A stretch of DNA of 64,000 nt. Source: Flavobacteriaceae bacterium MAR_2010_188. GTDB lineage: Bacteria; Bacteroidota; Bacteroidia; Flavobacteriales; Flavobacteriaceae. Of the stretch, positions 9,389-18,980 are shown one piece after another. How positions within the stretch are numbered: position 1 is the first letter of the stretch; each line of letters opens with the position of its first letter. The notes under the pieces were generated by a model. That model was not told the DNA's origin. It searched no databases and worked only from the letters and a program-made list of their open reading frames with translations. Position numbers and translations under genes: made by a program. Location: positions 124,001-188,000 of the forward strand of contig LT629302.1 in the NCBI GenBank assembly GCA_900104375.1, written 5' to 3'.

Positions 9389-9396
9389 CAAATTTA
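9389..9396 (-). promoter_or_regulatory. -7 element of the fur-purA unit
   Basis: TAAATTTG on the minus strand exactly matches TAnnTTTG and ends 10 nt before the fur ATG, in the 26-nt gap after the rel gene. It would let fur-purA be transcribed apart from rel. Confidence 0.5.
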
Positions 9397-9404
9397 CACA
9401 AATT

Positions 9405-11609
9405 TTAAACTCTGATTACCTTATCGATACCATTAATTTTTCTAAGATTGGTTATCAATTTATTCAACATGGTGTTATTGGTCACGATCACATTTATCTT
9501 ACCTGAGAACACCCCATCATCGCTTTGGAAGCTGATACTCTTCATATTAACGTGCATATTCGATGATATTAATTGAGTAATATTGTTCACCAACCCCAAA
9601 TTATCGATCCCTGATAAAGTGATTTTTGCTGCAAATTCTTGCTGGGATGAATCGATCCACTTGGCCTTCATGATACGGTAAGCGTAGTTAGATTGAAGGC
9701 TCAGAGCGTTAGGGCAATTTTTCTTGTGTACTTTAATCCCTTCATTAATCGTTAAAAATCCAAATACGTCATCTCCAGGAATCGGGTTGCAGCAAACAGC
9801 AAGTTTATAGTCTAACTTTTCTTCCTCCTTGCCAAAAACAAGCATGTCGTAATTAGAAGTGATTTCATCTCTATGGATATCTTGAGCTACTGAAGGTTTT
9901 CTAATCTTATTCTTGATATAGCTCATAAAGGCGTTGCTGCGCGAAGCGGCAAATTCCTTTAGCATAGGGTTATCGATGGTGCCAATTCCTATCCTATAAA
10001 ATAAGTCAAGACTTGTTTTTAATTTAAAATGAATCACCATTTCATTAATGGCTTTTTCATCTAAAGTGATTTTAAGTTGCTTTAATTTTCTTCTTAAAAT
10101 CTCTTTGCCATCCTCAGCAACGGATTTTTTATCTTGTTTTAAAGATGATTTTATTTTTCCCCTAGCTCTTGCGGTGGTCGCATAATCGAGCCAGTTTGGA
10201 TTGGGCCTGGCATTCTCGGCGGTAAGGATTTCAACTTGGTCACCGCTATTTAGTTCATGACTTAAAGGTACTAATTTACCATTTACCTTGGCGCCGCGGG
10301 TCTTCATACCAATTTCGGTATGAATACTGAATGCAAAATCTAAAGGTGTCGCACCTTTTGGAAGCGATTTTAAATCTCCTTTGGGAGAGAATACATAGAT
10401 TTCTTTTGAATAAAGATTTAATTTGAATTGCTCTACGAAATCAACTGCGCTGGCGTCGTTGTTCTCTAAAGTTTCTTGAAGTTTGTTGATCCAGTCGTCT
10501 AATGCATCTTCTTCATTTCCTTCTTTGTATTTATAATGGGCTGCGTAACCTTTTTCGGCTATTTCGTTCATTCTTTCCGAACGGATTTGCACCTCTACCC
10601 ATCTTCCTTTAGGTCCCATTACGGTAATGTGCAATGCTTCGTATCCTGTAGATTTTGGCGAAGAAATCCAGTCTCTAAGTCGTGTTGGGTTGGGTGTAAA
10701 ATGGTCGGTAACAATTGAATAAATTTTCCAGGCTAAAAATTTCTCGTTGGCAGTATCTGATTTATAAATAATCCTTACCGCAAATTTGTCGTAAACTTCG
10801 TCAAAGGAAACCCCTTGTTTTTGCATCTTCCTTCTGATGGAAAAGATACTTTTTGGTCTGCCTTTTATAGCATATTCTAAGCCTTCTTTATCTAGGGAGT
10901 CCACGATAACTTTGGAAAAAGCATGGATATACAAATCTTGCTCTTCCTTACTCTCCTTGATTTTTGAAAGAATATCTTCGTAAACTTCGGGGTCGGTATA
11001 TTTTAAACCTAAATCCTCGAGCTCGGTTTTAATATTGTACAAGCCTATTCTATGAGCTAGGGGAGCATATATGTAAAGGGTTTCAGAAGCGATTTTCTCC
11101 TGCTTGATGCTCGGCATAGAATCCATAGTCTGCATATTATGCAAACGGTCAGCTATTTTAATAATGATAACACGTATGTCATCATTAAGGGTCAGTAGCA
11201 TTTTCCTGAAATTTTCTGCTTGTAAGGAAACGTCCATTTCCTTTTTTAGCGAAGAAATTTTTGTGAGCCCGTCCACAATCTTTGCCACAGTTGTACCGAA
11301 AAGCCGCTCGATATCAGCGATGGTGTAATTCTCATTATCTTCTACCACATCATGAAGCAGGGCAGCCGCAATAGAACTTGCATCTAGACCTATTTCACTG
11401 GCAACAATTTTAGCAACGGCTATGGGATGAAAAATGTATGCTTCACCCGATTTTCGCCTCTGATTTTTATGGGCTTCTACGGAAACATCAAAAGCCTGGC
11501 GAATTAACTTTTTATCTTCAACCGTAAGCGTTTGATAACTTACTTTTAGAAGCTCTTTATAGGCCTTGGCAATTGCAGAATTTTCTTTTTCAATCTCGAC
11601 TTCGGACAT
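9405..11609 (-). CDS. Bifunctional (p)ppGpp synthetase/hydrolase (Rel/SpoT)
   Basis: Makes and breaks the stringent-response alarmone (p)ppGpp. The 734-residue protein has the full long-RSH layout: HD hydrolase domain with His61, His86-Asp87 (LLHDVVED) and Asp154 (KIADRLHNM); synthetase domain from about 240 to 355 with GRPKSIFSIRRKM and STGYEALHITV; TGS domain from about 400 (IYVFSPKGDLKSLPKGATPL); and a C-terminal ACT domain (about 660-734). Because the hydrolase residues are intact, it should be bifunctional rather than a synthetase-only RelA. It lies 26 nt upstream of fur on the same strand. Confidence 0.95.
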   Translation of the reverse strand: MSEVEIEKENSAIAKAYKELLKVSYQTLTVEDKKLIRQAFDVSVEAHKNQRRKSGEAYIFHPIAVAKIVASEIGLDASSIAAALLHDVVEDNENYTIADIERLFGTTVAKIVDGLTKISSLKKEMDVSLQAENFRKMLLTLNDDIRVIIIKIADRLHNMQTMDSMPSIKQEKIASETLYIYAPLAHRIGLYNIKTELEDLGLKYTDPEVYEDILSKIKESKEEQDLYIHAFSKVIVDSLDKEGLEYAIKGRPKSIFSIRRKMQKQGVSFDEVYDKFAVRIIYKSDTANEKFLAWKIYSIVTDHFTPNPTRLRDWISSPKSTGYEALHITVMGPKGRWVEVQIRSERMNEIAEKGYAAHYKYKEGNEEDALDDWINKLQETLENNDASAVDFVEQFKLNLYSKEIYVFSPKGDLKSLPKGATPLDFAFSIHTEIGMKTRGAKVNGKLVPLSHELNSGDQVEILTAENARPNPNWLDYATTARARGKIKSSLKQDKKSVAEDGKEILRRKLKQLKITLDEKAINEMVIHFKLKTSLDLFYRIGIGTIDNPMLKEFAASRSNAFMSYIKNKIRKPSVAQDIHRDEITSNYDMLVFGKEEEKLDYKLAVCCNPIPGDDVFGFLTINEGIKVHKKNCPNALSLQSNYAYRIMKAKWIDSSQQEFAAKITLSGIDNLGLVNNITQLISSNMHVNMKSISFQSDDGVFSGKINVIVTNNTMLNKLITNLRKINGIDKVIRV

Positions 11610-11755
11610 AAAACTAATGTAACAATAACAATTTTAATGGGCAATATTTATACCGAATTAATCGACTAACAAAGATGTCTGATGTTGTCAATTAAGAAGT
11701 CAATTATTGAACTTTTAATTTGAAGAATTTAAAGTTTTGAGAAAGGAAAAATGGA

Positions 11756-13051
11756 CTATTTACTCCGATCCGTTTGTCGATTGATCTTACGGATAGCCTG
11801 TTCAATGGATTTCTCTGGTTCTATGATATTATATTCTCCCCAGAATTCGGGATCTTGAAAACCTGAGGCTTCATCTGCCAAAATTACCGAAGGTCTAAGT
11901 TGGTTTTTAACTTTATTGGTATCTGTAGAATTCATTTCCCAGTCCGTTATGACCATTTCAGAATTTAAGGTATATACACTGTTGAACAATTTCCCTTTCC
12001 AGTCTACCTTAAAAGTAAGTTGAATGTTGCTGTAACCATAATACCATTTACCATCTTTGTTTTTGTAATCGACCCTATACTTTGCTTCAGTTGGAAAAAC
12101 ACTTACTCTTCTAGGTTTTCTCTGCACAAATAAATTGGCAGCTAATTCTTCGTTTTCTACATTAAGATCATAAATTGCACTGTTTAGTGCATAAGTCGCT
12201 GCATCCACATAAATTTTTCCAAAGTAAAGTGGAGACAAAATCTGAGGCTTTTGTTTGAAACTGATTACGTAAACCAATCGATTGTCAATTCTGGTAGAGT
12301 TCTCCATCTTAAAATCATACACATCGAGAAAATCATCGCTAAAGACAAACTCTTGATATTTGATGAGGTCGGAATATAAGGTGTTGAAAGGGCCTCCCTG
12401 CAATTTCAGCGCAATGGTATCTAGTTTTGAATAGTTGGTGCTCTTTCTAGATTTTAACAAGATAACTTTATCGGTTCTGTCGGAATTGTAAGGCTGCTTA
12501 TAAACATCTACAACTGCTTCTGCCAACGAGGCATTTTGCCTTCTTTTTTTTATGGTTTCTCGGTAGAAGGCGGTCATGAGTGTGCTCTGGTTTAGATAAT
12601 TAATATCTTTGCGCTTTAGCATTTCCGTGACAATTTCTCCGGCAGATTTCGGTATGTTAATATTTACCTCGCCCAAATTGGTAACCAGTCTAGTTAATGA
12701 AAACTTGTTATCCTCTTTTTTCAACTCAGAAATCTTGACCGTTAATTTTTCGAAACCCAAATAGCTAATGATAAGATTTCGGTCTAAGTATTCGTTCGGG
12801 ATTTTAAGAAGAAATTCACCTTCAGTATTTGTAACGGTTCTAATATTGGTATTCTCGATTTCTAAATCTGCAAAAACCAATTCGTCGCCATTTTCCGCAT
12901 CTTCAATTTCTCCTGTAAATTCAGTGTAAGATTGGTCGCTCTCAGTATTTTGAAACAAGGCAAAAGATTGGCAAGATACACCCAAAATTAATACTAAAGT
13001 TATCAGTAAGAGTTGAGATTTTATGTTGAATCTAATGCGGATGAATTTCAT
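11756..13051 (-). CDS. Exported protein with carboxypeptidase-like regulatory domain
   Basis: A 431-residue envelope protein. The N-terminus (from ATG at 13051) is a signal peptide with a hydrophobic core around LLLITLVLILGVSC. A carboxypeptidase D regulatory-like beta domain follows (TGEIEDAENGDELVFADLEI to LIISYLGFEKLTV), as in the N-termini of TonB-dependent receptors. The rest is a conserved flavobacterial region of beta type. I chose ATG 13051 over the TTG at 13060, which would add only three residues. It sits between the M14 peptidase and rel. No catalytic motif is visible and its role is unknown; outer-membrane or periplasmic location is inferred. Confidence 0.7.
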   Translation of the reverse strand: MKFIRIRFNIKSQLLLITLVLILGVSCQSFALFQNTESDQSYTEFTGEIEDAENGDELVFADLEIENTNIRTVTNTEGEFLLKIPNEYLDRNLIISYLGFEKLTVKISELKKEDNKFSLTRLVTNLGEVNINIPKSAGEIVTEMLKRKDINYLNQSTLMTAFYRETIKKRRQNASLAEAVVDVYKQPYNSDRTDKVILLKSRKSTNYSKLDTIALKLQGGPFNTLYSDLIKYQEFVFSDDFLDVYDFKMENSTRIDNRLVYVISFKQKPQILSPLYFGKIYVDAATYALNSAIYDLNVENEELAANLFVQRKPRRVSVFPTEAKYRVDYKNKDGKWYYGYSNIQLTFKVDWKGKLFNSVYTLNSEMVITDWEMNSTDTNKVKNQLRPSVILADEASGFQDPEFWGEYNIIEPEKSIEQAIRKINRQTDRSK

Positions 13052-13144
13052 ATTAAACAATTGAGATTAGCGAATGACGTAGGTTAAGATACTAAAAACC
13101 AATGAGCTTAATCCGCCAATAATTGTTAATTTTTGTTGAGAAAA

Positions 13145-15646
13145 CTACAATTCGAAAGCATTATTATTTACAAAGAATATCGAATTAACCAGGAACAGCT
13201 TTCCGTTTTCCCAAAAGCTTCTAAACAATACATCATCCACAAAATAGATAAAGCTACCGCTCCCCATTCGTTCCTCACCAAAGACCACAGTTTCTCCTAA
13301 ATTCTTGATTGCTTCGGAGCCAGTAAAACCCGAAACGCTTTTAGCTCCTTCAGCTAAATACCCAACGTTGTATCCACGATCCAAAAGACTATAAGAATCG
13401 TTTCCAAGTTTTAAGGTGAAATAGTAATCAGGGTAGCCAAATGCCATTGGGTGGGTATTATCTAATTTCGTTTTAAAAATTGCTCCGGTTATCAGGTTTT
13501 TGGCGTATTCTCTTTCTCTATCTGCGTACGGAACAAGATTTTTGGTTGAATCTTTTTTGTCTTCATCAGTTTCAGGTTTTTTCTTGTTCTTCAAATTGAA
13601 ACCTTCTTTGTCCACAAACGAATTTAATGCGCCATCAATGGCGACAAGTTTTCCGCCACCTTTTACAAAATCCTTAATTTTTTCCATTATTGGCTCTTTC
13701 ATTAAACCGCCGTAATATCCGTTTGGCATAATCAGGACGTTGTATTTTCCTAAATCAACATCATCTAAATCATCCGTATTTATGGATGTTACTGGATATT
13801 TTAACTGTTGTTCAAAAAAGTGCCATAACGCGCCATAGCTTAATGATGACGTATATTTCCCAGAAAGCATTGCAACTTTCTGTTTGTTTATCAGTTTTAT
13901 ATCTGGCGAACCAAAATCTGGACCCGCAGTAGCAAATCCGGAAGTCGCAGCATGCAGGGTTCTGTTGTGTGCATTTGCGATGCTTACCAATTTGCTATCA
14001 AAATCCTCAATTTTTTTATTATCTCCTCTTGTTATAATCAATGAACCTCGGTTAAAGGCAACGCCATCTGAAGAAAAAGGCTTTTCTGTAAAACGTACCC
14101 TAAAATCTGAATTTACCAACTCTGCCAAAAACTTGCCGTCGTTCAACGAGGTCCAATTTAAAATGTAGGCAGTAGAGCTTTTATTTTCAGAATTAATAAC
14201 TGAATTTACGGTTGTGGTTTGAGTGCCAATGATTTTCTCGCTTTGTATGCCGTCCAATCCATAGGCATATGGTAAACTCCAAGCTGTAATATCGTAAGTT
14301 AAAGAATCGCTGAGCATAGCGTCTGGTTCAAAAAGAACTTTTACCATTTTTCCTTTTGGTTGATCAACACTTACCACTAAATCGGCCGAAGTAGTTTCAA
14401 ACGAACCTGATTTATTAGTGGAATAGTTGTAACCAGTAGATTTTCCTTTTGAAGAGAAGCCATATTTAATCTCGTGACGTTTCAACAAATCTGCGACCGC
14501 AGCGATCTTATCCGGATTTCCTCTTAAAACGTAACTTCTATTTTTTAGAGAGCTCGTATCAAAAAAGTTTTTGAATTGGGTATTTAATTGTTCAACATTT
14601 TGAGAAGCAACTTCAACGGTAGAAAGCCCAGTTGTGGTATGATGAGCAACCCGATCCTTTAAGGAGAGTTCAACGCCTTCATCTGTAATAATCCCCAAAC
14701 CGCCACGTCCGTGACCAGCTTGCTCAAAGGTCATCCCAATTGCTCCCATATACATTGGGTAGGTATCGCCATAACTCGGGTAAAGTAAATCGAATCGTTC
14801 TTTGGTAAAATATAACCAGCCATTTTTATCAAAATAAGAAGCGTTGTTCTTACCGATTTTTGTCTGGAATTCTCGCTGCCAATCAGTGATGATTTCGTGA
14901 TATGGTTCTGCGGCTGGTGCAAAATAATAAGGTGCGTTGATGCCTTGTTCATGAAAATCTACATGAACTTGTGGCAACCATTTATTGTAAATTTTTAGTC
15001 GAGATTGAGATTCTATCTGGGTTGCCCATGCCCAATCGCGATTTAAATCGAATAGATAATGATTCGGTCTCCCGCCCGGCCATGGCTCATTATGTTCGCT
15101 CGCTTGTGGATCTGTATCGTAAGGGGTGCTTTTGGTTTCATTATACCAATTTGCGTAACGATCTCTACCATCCGGATTGATACAAGGGTCAATGATGACC
15201 AAAACATTTTTTAGCCATTCTTGTTTTTCTGTGAGTAACTTATAAAGAGTATTCATAGAAGCTTCGGTGCTTGAGGCTTCATTTCCGTGCACATTATAAC
15301 TTAACCAAACGATTGCCACTTCGTTAGAAGATGGGCTACCATCTAATAGACCAGCTCTTTTTAGGTTATTCTCACGAATAGTTTCAATATTCCGCATATT
15401 TTCTTCAGAAGAAACGTAGGCAACATATAACGGCCTTCTTTCATAAGTTTCACCATAATTTACAAGCTTTACTTGATTCGGCATTTCTTCGGCAACCTCT
15501 TTAAAATAATCTACAACCTGACTGTGTCGGCTAAATTGAGTCCCGATTTCGTAGCCAAGAAAATCGCTCGGAGAAGTTATAGATTGTGAAAATGTTGGTG
15601 ATAAAGAGAAAAAGTAAAGGGTAAGGACGAATAGAAATGACTTCAT
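13145..15646 (-). CDS. Secreted M14-family zinc carboxypeptidase with C-terminal GATase-like domain
   Basis: An 833-residue exported metallopeptidase. Residues 1-20 are a signal peptide. The M14 domain (about 25-370) has the zinc motif HxxE at His120-Glu123 (YNVHGNEASSTEASM), INPDGRDR, and the later His of VHVDFHEQG as third ligand. A second domain near residues 590-690 (YNVLIMPNGYYGG, VKGGGKLVAIDGALNS) resembles a type 1 glutamine amidotransferase fold and is probably non-catalytic. M14 enzymes release C-terminal residues from peptides; here external protein digestion for nutrition is likely. It is transcribed away from bshC from a shared 113-nt gap. Confidence 0.88.
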   Translation of the reverse strand: MKSFLFVLTLYFFSLSPTFSQSITSPSDFLGYEIGTQFSRHSQVVDYFKEVAEEMPNQVKLVNYGETYERRPLYVAYVSSEENMRNIETIRENNLKRAGLLDGSPSSNEVAIVWLSYNVHGNEASSTEASMNTLYKLLTEKQEWLKNVLVIIDPCINPDGRDRYANWYNETKSTPYDTDPQASEHNEPWPGGRPNHYLFDLNRDWAWATQIESQSRLKIYNKWLPQVHVDFHEQGINAPYYFAPAAEPYHEIITDWQREFQTKIGKNNASYFDKNGWLYFTKERFDLLYPSYGDTYPMYMGAIGMTFEQAGHGRGGLGIITDEGVELSLKDRVAHHTTTGLSTVEVASQNVEQLNTQFKNFFDTSSLKNRSYVLRGNPDKIAAVADLLKRHEIKYGFSSKGKSTGYNYSTNKSGSFETTSADLVVSVDQPKGKMVKVLFEPDAMLSDSLTYDITAWSLPYAYGLDGIQSEKIIGTQTTTVNSVINSENKSSTAYILNWTSLNDGKFLAELVNSDFRVRFTEKPFSSDGVAFNRGSLIITRGDNKKIEDFDSKLVSIANAHNRTLHAATSGFATAGPDFGSPDIKLINKQKVAMLSGKYTSSLSYGALWHFFEQQLKYPVTSINTDDLDDVDLGKYNVLIMPNGYYGGLMKEPIMEKIKDFVKGGGKLVAIDGALNSFVDKEGFNLKNKKKPETDEDKKDSTKNLVPYADREREYAKNLITGAIFKTKLDNTHPMAFGYPDYYFTLKLGNDSYSLLDRGYNVGYLAEGAKSVSGFTGSEAIKNLGETVVFGEERMGSGSFIYFVDDVLFRSFWENGKLFLVNSIFFVNNNAFEL

Positions 15647-15730
15647 TTAAAAAATGTTTTAGTATGAAGTAAAGATAGAAACCGCTGATGAATTAACTAA
15701 AAATTAGTACTTAAAAAAAATTTAAGATTC

Positions 15731-15738
15731 TATATTTA
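15731..15738 (+). promoter_or_regulatory. Possible -7 element of bshC
   Basis: TATATTTA matches TAnnTTTG at seven of eight bases and ends 21 nt before the bshC ATG. No clear -33 TTG is present. Confidence 0.35.
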
Positions 15739-15759
15739 CCGTCCACTTAAAAACCAACT

Positions 15760-17361
15760 ATGCCGTCGGACAGTATTCCTTTTAAGGAGACAAATTATTT
15801 TTCTCAAATTATTTGCGATTACTTAGATGAAAAGCCCGAACTGAATCCTTTCTATAATCAGTTTCCTCGATTAGAAAATTTTAAACTTCAAATTGAAGAA
15901 AAAGCCAAAAATTATGACCAAGAATTCCGTGAGGTCCTGGTTAAGAGCTTACATAATCAGTACCGCGATGTTTCCACTTCGGATTTAACCAAAAGCCACA
16001 TAGAATCTTTAAGTAATAACAATACTTATACGATAGTTACTGGGCATCAGTTAAATCTTTTTACGGGTCCACTTTACTTTTTTTACAAGATTATTTCTAC
16101 CATCAACCTTTGCAAGATTTTAAAGCTGAAATATCCGACTTCCAATTTTGTACCGATTTATTGGATGGCGACCGAAGATCATGATTTTGAAGAAATCAAC
16201 TATTTTAATTTTGAAGGCAAAAAGGTTCAGTGGAACCGCGATGCTTCTGGTCCTGTTGGTCACCTAAAGCTACTTGGTTTGGATGAAATCTTCAAAGTTT
16301 TTTCTAAACATTTAAATGACTCTGAAAATTCCGATAAACTAAAAAAACTCTTTACCGACGCCTATCTTAAAAACGAAAATCTTACCGATGCCATGCGTTT
16401 TTTGGTCAATGAGCTCTTTAAAGATGAAGGTTTAGTGATTATTGATGGAGACGATAAGGACTTAAAAACGCTCTTTAAACCGACCATGCAAAAGGAGATT
16501 ATCGAGAATATTTCTTTTAAAAAGGCCGAAGAAACCATCGATGAAATCAACAAACTCGGAGCTAATTATAAAGTTCAGGTTAATCCAAGGGAAATAAACC
16601 TTTTTTACATCAAGGAGAATTTACGGGAACGCATTGTGGAACTAGAGGGCAAGTTTTACGTGAATGATTCAGATATGTCCTGGGACAAAGCAGGAATCAT
16701 GCAGGAGTTAGATGCGCATCCAGAGCGTTTTAGTCCAAACGTAATTATGCGCCCGGTTTATCAAGAACAGATTTTACCTAATCTTTGCTATATCGGTGGA
16801 GGTGGAGAATTGGCGTATTGGCTTCAACTTAAATCGACTTTTAAAGCTTACGATATTACCTTTCCGTTTTTATTATTAAGAAACTCGGCCTTAATATTAA
16901 CCGAGACTCATCTTAAAAAAATCGATAAGCTTAATGTAGAGGTGAAGGATTTATTTTTGAAGAATTCAGAATTAAGAACTTTGGTTACCAAAAGAGTATC
17001 AGAGATATCCCTTGATTTTTCTGAACAAAAACAACATTTAAAGAACCAATTTGAAGATTTATACAAACTGGCTGAAGAAACTGATGCTTCTTTTAAAGGT
17101 GCTGTTGCTGCTCAGCAGCGTAAACAGATAAAAGGTTTAGAAAATCTTGAAAAGCGTTTGCTGAAAGCACAAAAGCGAAAGGTGAGTGATTATTTAGAGC
17201 GAGTTACGGAAATTCAAAATGAATTATTCCCCAGTCATAGTCTGCAAGAGCGAAACTCGAATTTCTCCGAATTTTATATGAGATACGGTGAAGCCTTCAA
17301 ACTAAAATTACTGCAAAATCTAGAACCTCTAAAATTCGAATTCCTGGTCCTAGAAATTTAA
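15760..17361 (+). CDS. bshC: Bacillithiol biosynthesis cysteine-adding enzyme BshC
   Basis: Adds cysteine to GlcN-malate in the last step of bacillithiol synthesis, the low-molecular-weight thiol used in place of glutathione. The 533-residue protein carries the YllA/BshC signatures NPFYNQFP near residues 27-34, VTGHQLNLFTGPLYFFYK and VPIYWMATEDHDFEEINYF in the Rossmann-like core, and a C-terminal coiled coil (about 400-500) rich in Lys and Glu. Length fits the family. The other bacillithiol genes (bshA, bshB) are not in this window. It is followed by guaA 53 nt later on the same strand. Confidence 0.95.
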   Translation: MPSDSIPFKETNYFSQIICDYLDEKPELNPFYNQFPRLENFKLQIEEKAKNYDQEFREVLVKSLHNQYRDVSTSDLTKSHIESLSNNNTYTIVTGHQLNLFTGPLYFFYKIISTINLCKILKLKYPTSNFVPIYWMATEDHDFEEINYFNFEGKKVQWNRDASGPVGHLKLLGLDEIFKVFSKHLNDSENSDKLKKLFTDAYLKNENLTDAMRFLVNELFKDEGLVIIDGDDKDLKTLFKPTMQKEIIENISFKKAEETIDEINKLGANYKVQVNPREINLFYIKENLRERIVELEGKFYVNDSDMSWDKAGIMQELDAHPERFSPNVIMRPVYQEQILPNLCYIGGGGELAYWLQLKSTFKAYDITFPFLLLRNSALILTETHLKKIDKLNVEVKDLFLKNSELRTLVTKRVSEISLDFSEQKQHLKNQFEDLYKLAEETDASFKGAVAAQQRKQIKGLENLEKRLLKAQKRKVSDYLERVTEIQNELFPSHSLQERNSNFSEFYMRYGEAFKLKLLQNLEPLKFEFLVLEI

Positions 17362-17403
17362 AAAATTAGGCGGCAGCTAAAACGGTTTTTAGAAATCAAT
17401 CCT

Positions 17404-17411
17404 TATTTTTG
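17404..17411 (+). promoter_or_regulatory. -7 element just before guaA
   Basis: TATTTTTG is an exact TAnnTTTG match that ends only 3 nt before the guaA ATG at 17415. If used, the mRNA would start at or next to the start codon (leaderless). It rules against the in-frame TTG at 17409, which lies inside the box. Confidence 0.4.
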
Positions 17412-17414
17412 CGC

Positions 17415-18947
17415 ATGCAGCACGATAAGGTACTTATATTGGATTTTGGGTCACAGTATACCCAACTAATTGCAAGGAGAGTTAGGGAACTCAACATCTA
17501 CTCAGAAATACATCCTTACAACAAACCACCAGAAAACATAAAGGAATACAAAGCGGTTATACTTTCGGGTAGCCCGTTTTCCGTGCGCGCAGAAAATGCT
17601 CCACATCCAAATCTAAAAGATATCAAAGGAAAGATTCCGCTATTAGGGGTGTGTTATGGCGCCCAATATTTGGCCCATTTTGGTGGAGGTGAAGTAGCGC
17701 CTTCCAATACTAGGGAATACGGCCGAGCAAATTTAAATACGGTGAGCAGCGATGATTTTCTAAGTGGTATTTCCGAAAATAGCCAAGTATGGATGAGCCA
17801 CAGCGACACGATTAAAACGCTTCCGGAAAATTCGACTTTGCTAGCCAGTACTTCCGACGTAAAACATGCTGCTTATAAATTAAATGAAGAGCAGACCTAT
17901 GGAATCCAATTTCATCCTGAAGTTTACCATACCACTGACGGAAAAAAACTTTTAGAAAACTTTTTAGTTAAGATCGCTAGAATCAATCAGGACTGGACCC
18001 CACAATCTTTTGTCGAGGAAACCGTTACTGACCTTAAGGAAAAACTTAAAGATGACAAGGTGGTCCTTGGCCTTAGTGGAGGCGTAGATTCTTCTGTGGC
18101 AGCCATGTTGTTGCACAAGGCAATTGGCAAAAATCTTTACTGCATATTTGTAAACAACGGATTATTAAGAAAAGATGAGTTTACCAATGTTCTTGAACAG
18201 TATGAAGGAATGGGCTTAAATGTAAAGGGTGTCGATGCTTCGGCACGTTTTTTGGATGCCTTGGAAAATGTTAGCGACCCAGAATTAAAGCGTAAAGCTA
18301 TTGGCCGCGTGTTCATTGAAGTATTTGATGATGAAGCTCATAGGATTGAGGATGTAAAATGGTTGGCTCAGGGTACTATTTATCCAGATGTGATAGAAAG
18401 TGTTTCTGCAACCGGTGGGCCTTCTGCGACCATTAAAAGTCATCATAATGTTGGTGGTTTACCAGATTACATGAAGTTGAAAATCGTTGAGCCATTAAAA
18501 TCCTTGTTTAAGGATGAGGTAAGACGTGTAGGCGCTTCGATGAATATGGCTGAAGATATTTTGAAACGTCATCCATTTCCAGGTCCTGGTTTAGCGATTA
18601 GGATTTTAGGAGAGATTACAAGAGAAAACGTTCGCATTTTACAAGAAGTTGATGCTATTTTTATAAATGGTTTAAAAACGTGGAATTTGTACGATGAAGT
18701 TTGGCAAGCGGGTGCTATATTATTACCGGTTAATTCGGTAGGTGTAATGGGAGATGAGCGGACTTACGAAAAATGTGTGGCGTTACGAGCGGTAGAAAGT
18801 ACCGACGGAATGACCGCAGATTGGGTAAATTTACCCTATGAGTTTTTGCAAAAAACCTCCAATGATATTATTAACAAAGTAAAAGGTGTGAATAGGGTAG
18901 TTTATGATATTAGTTCTAAACCTCCCGCAACCATTGAATGGGAATAG
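17415..18947 (+). CDS. guaA: GMP synthase (glutamine-hydrolysing)
   Basis: Converts XMP to GMP using glutamine and ATP. The 510-residue protein has an N-terminal class I glutamine amidotransferase domain with the nucleophile Cys in [11 protein letters not shown] and the His-Glu of [10 protein letters not shown], then an ATP pyrophosphatase domain with the PP-loop [13 protein letters not shown], and the C-terminal dimerisation domain ending in the usual tail ([12 protein letters not shown]). I placed the start at ATG 17415 ([15 protein letters not shown]), since the upstream TTG adds only two residues. The LysM gene follows after 33 nt. Identification is secure. Confidence 0.97.
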   Translation: MQHDKVLILDFGSQYTQLIARRVRELNIYSEIHPYNKPPENIKEYKAVILSGSPFSVRAENAPHPNLKDIKGKIPLLGVCYGAQYLAHFGGGEVAPSNTREYGRANLNTVSSDDFLSGISENSQVWMSHSDTIKTLPENSTLLASTSDVKHAAYKLNEEQTYGIQFHPEVYHTTDGKKLLENFLVKIARINQDWTPQSFVEETVTDLKEKLKDDKVVLGLSGGVDSSVAAMLLHKAIGKNLYCIFVNNGLLRKDEFTNVLEQYEGMGLNVKGVDASARFLDALENVSDPELKRKAIGRVFIEVFDDEAHRIEDVKWLAQGTIYPDVIESVSATGGPSATIKSHHNVGGLPDYMKLKIVEPLKSLFKDEVRRVGASMNMAEDILKRHPFPGPGLAIRILGEITRENVRILQEVDAIFINGLKTWNLYDEVWQAGAILLPVNSVGVMGDERTYEKCVALRAVESTDGMTADWVNLPYEFLQKTSNDIINKVKGVNRVVYDISSKPPATIEWE

Positions 18948-18980
18948 TATTGCCCTAAAATAAATAGATCAATAGCAAAA

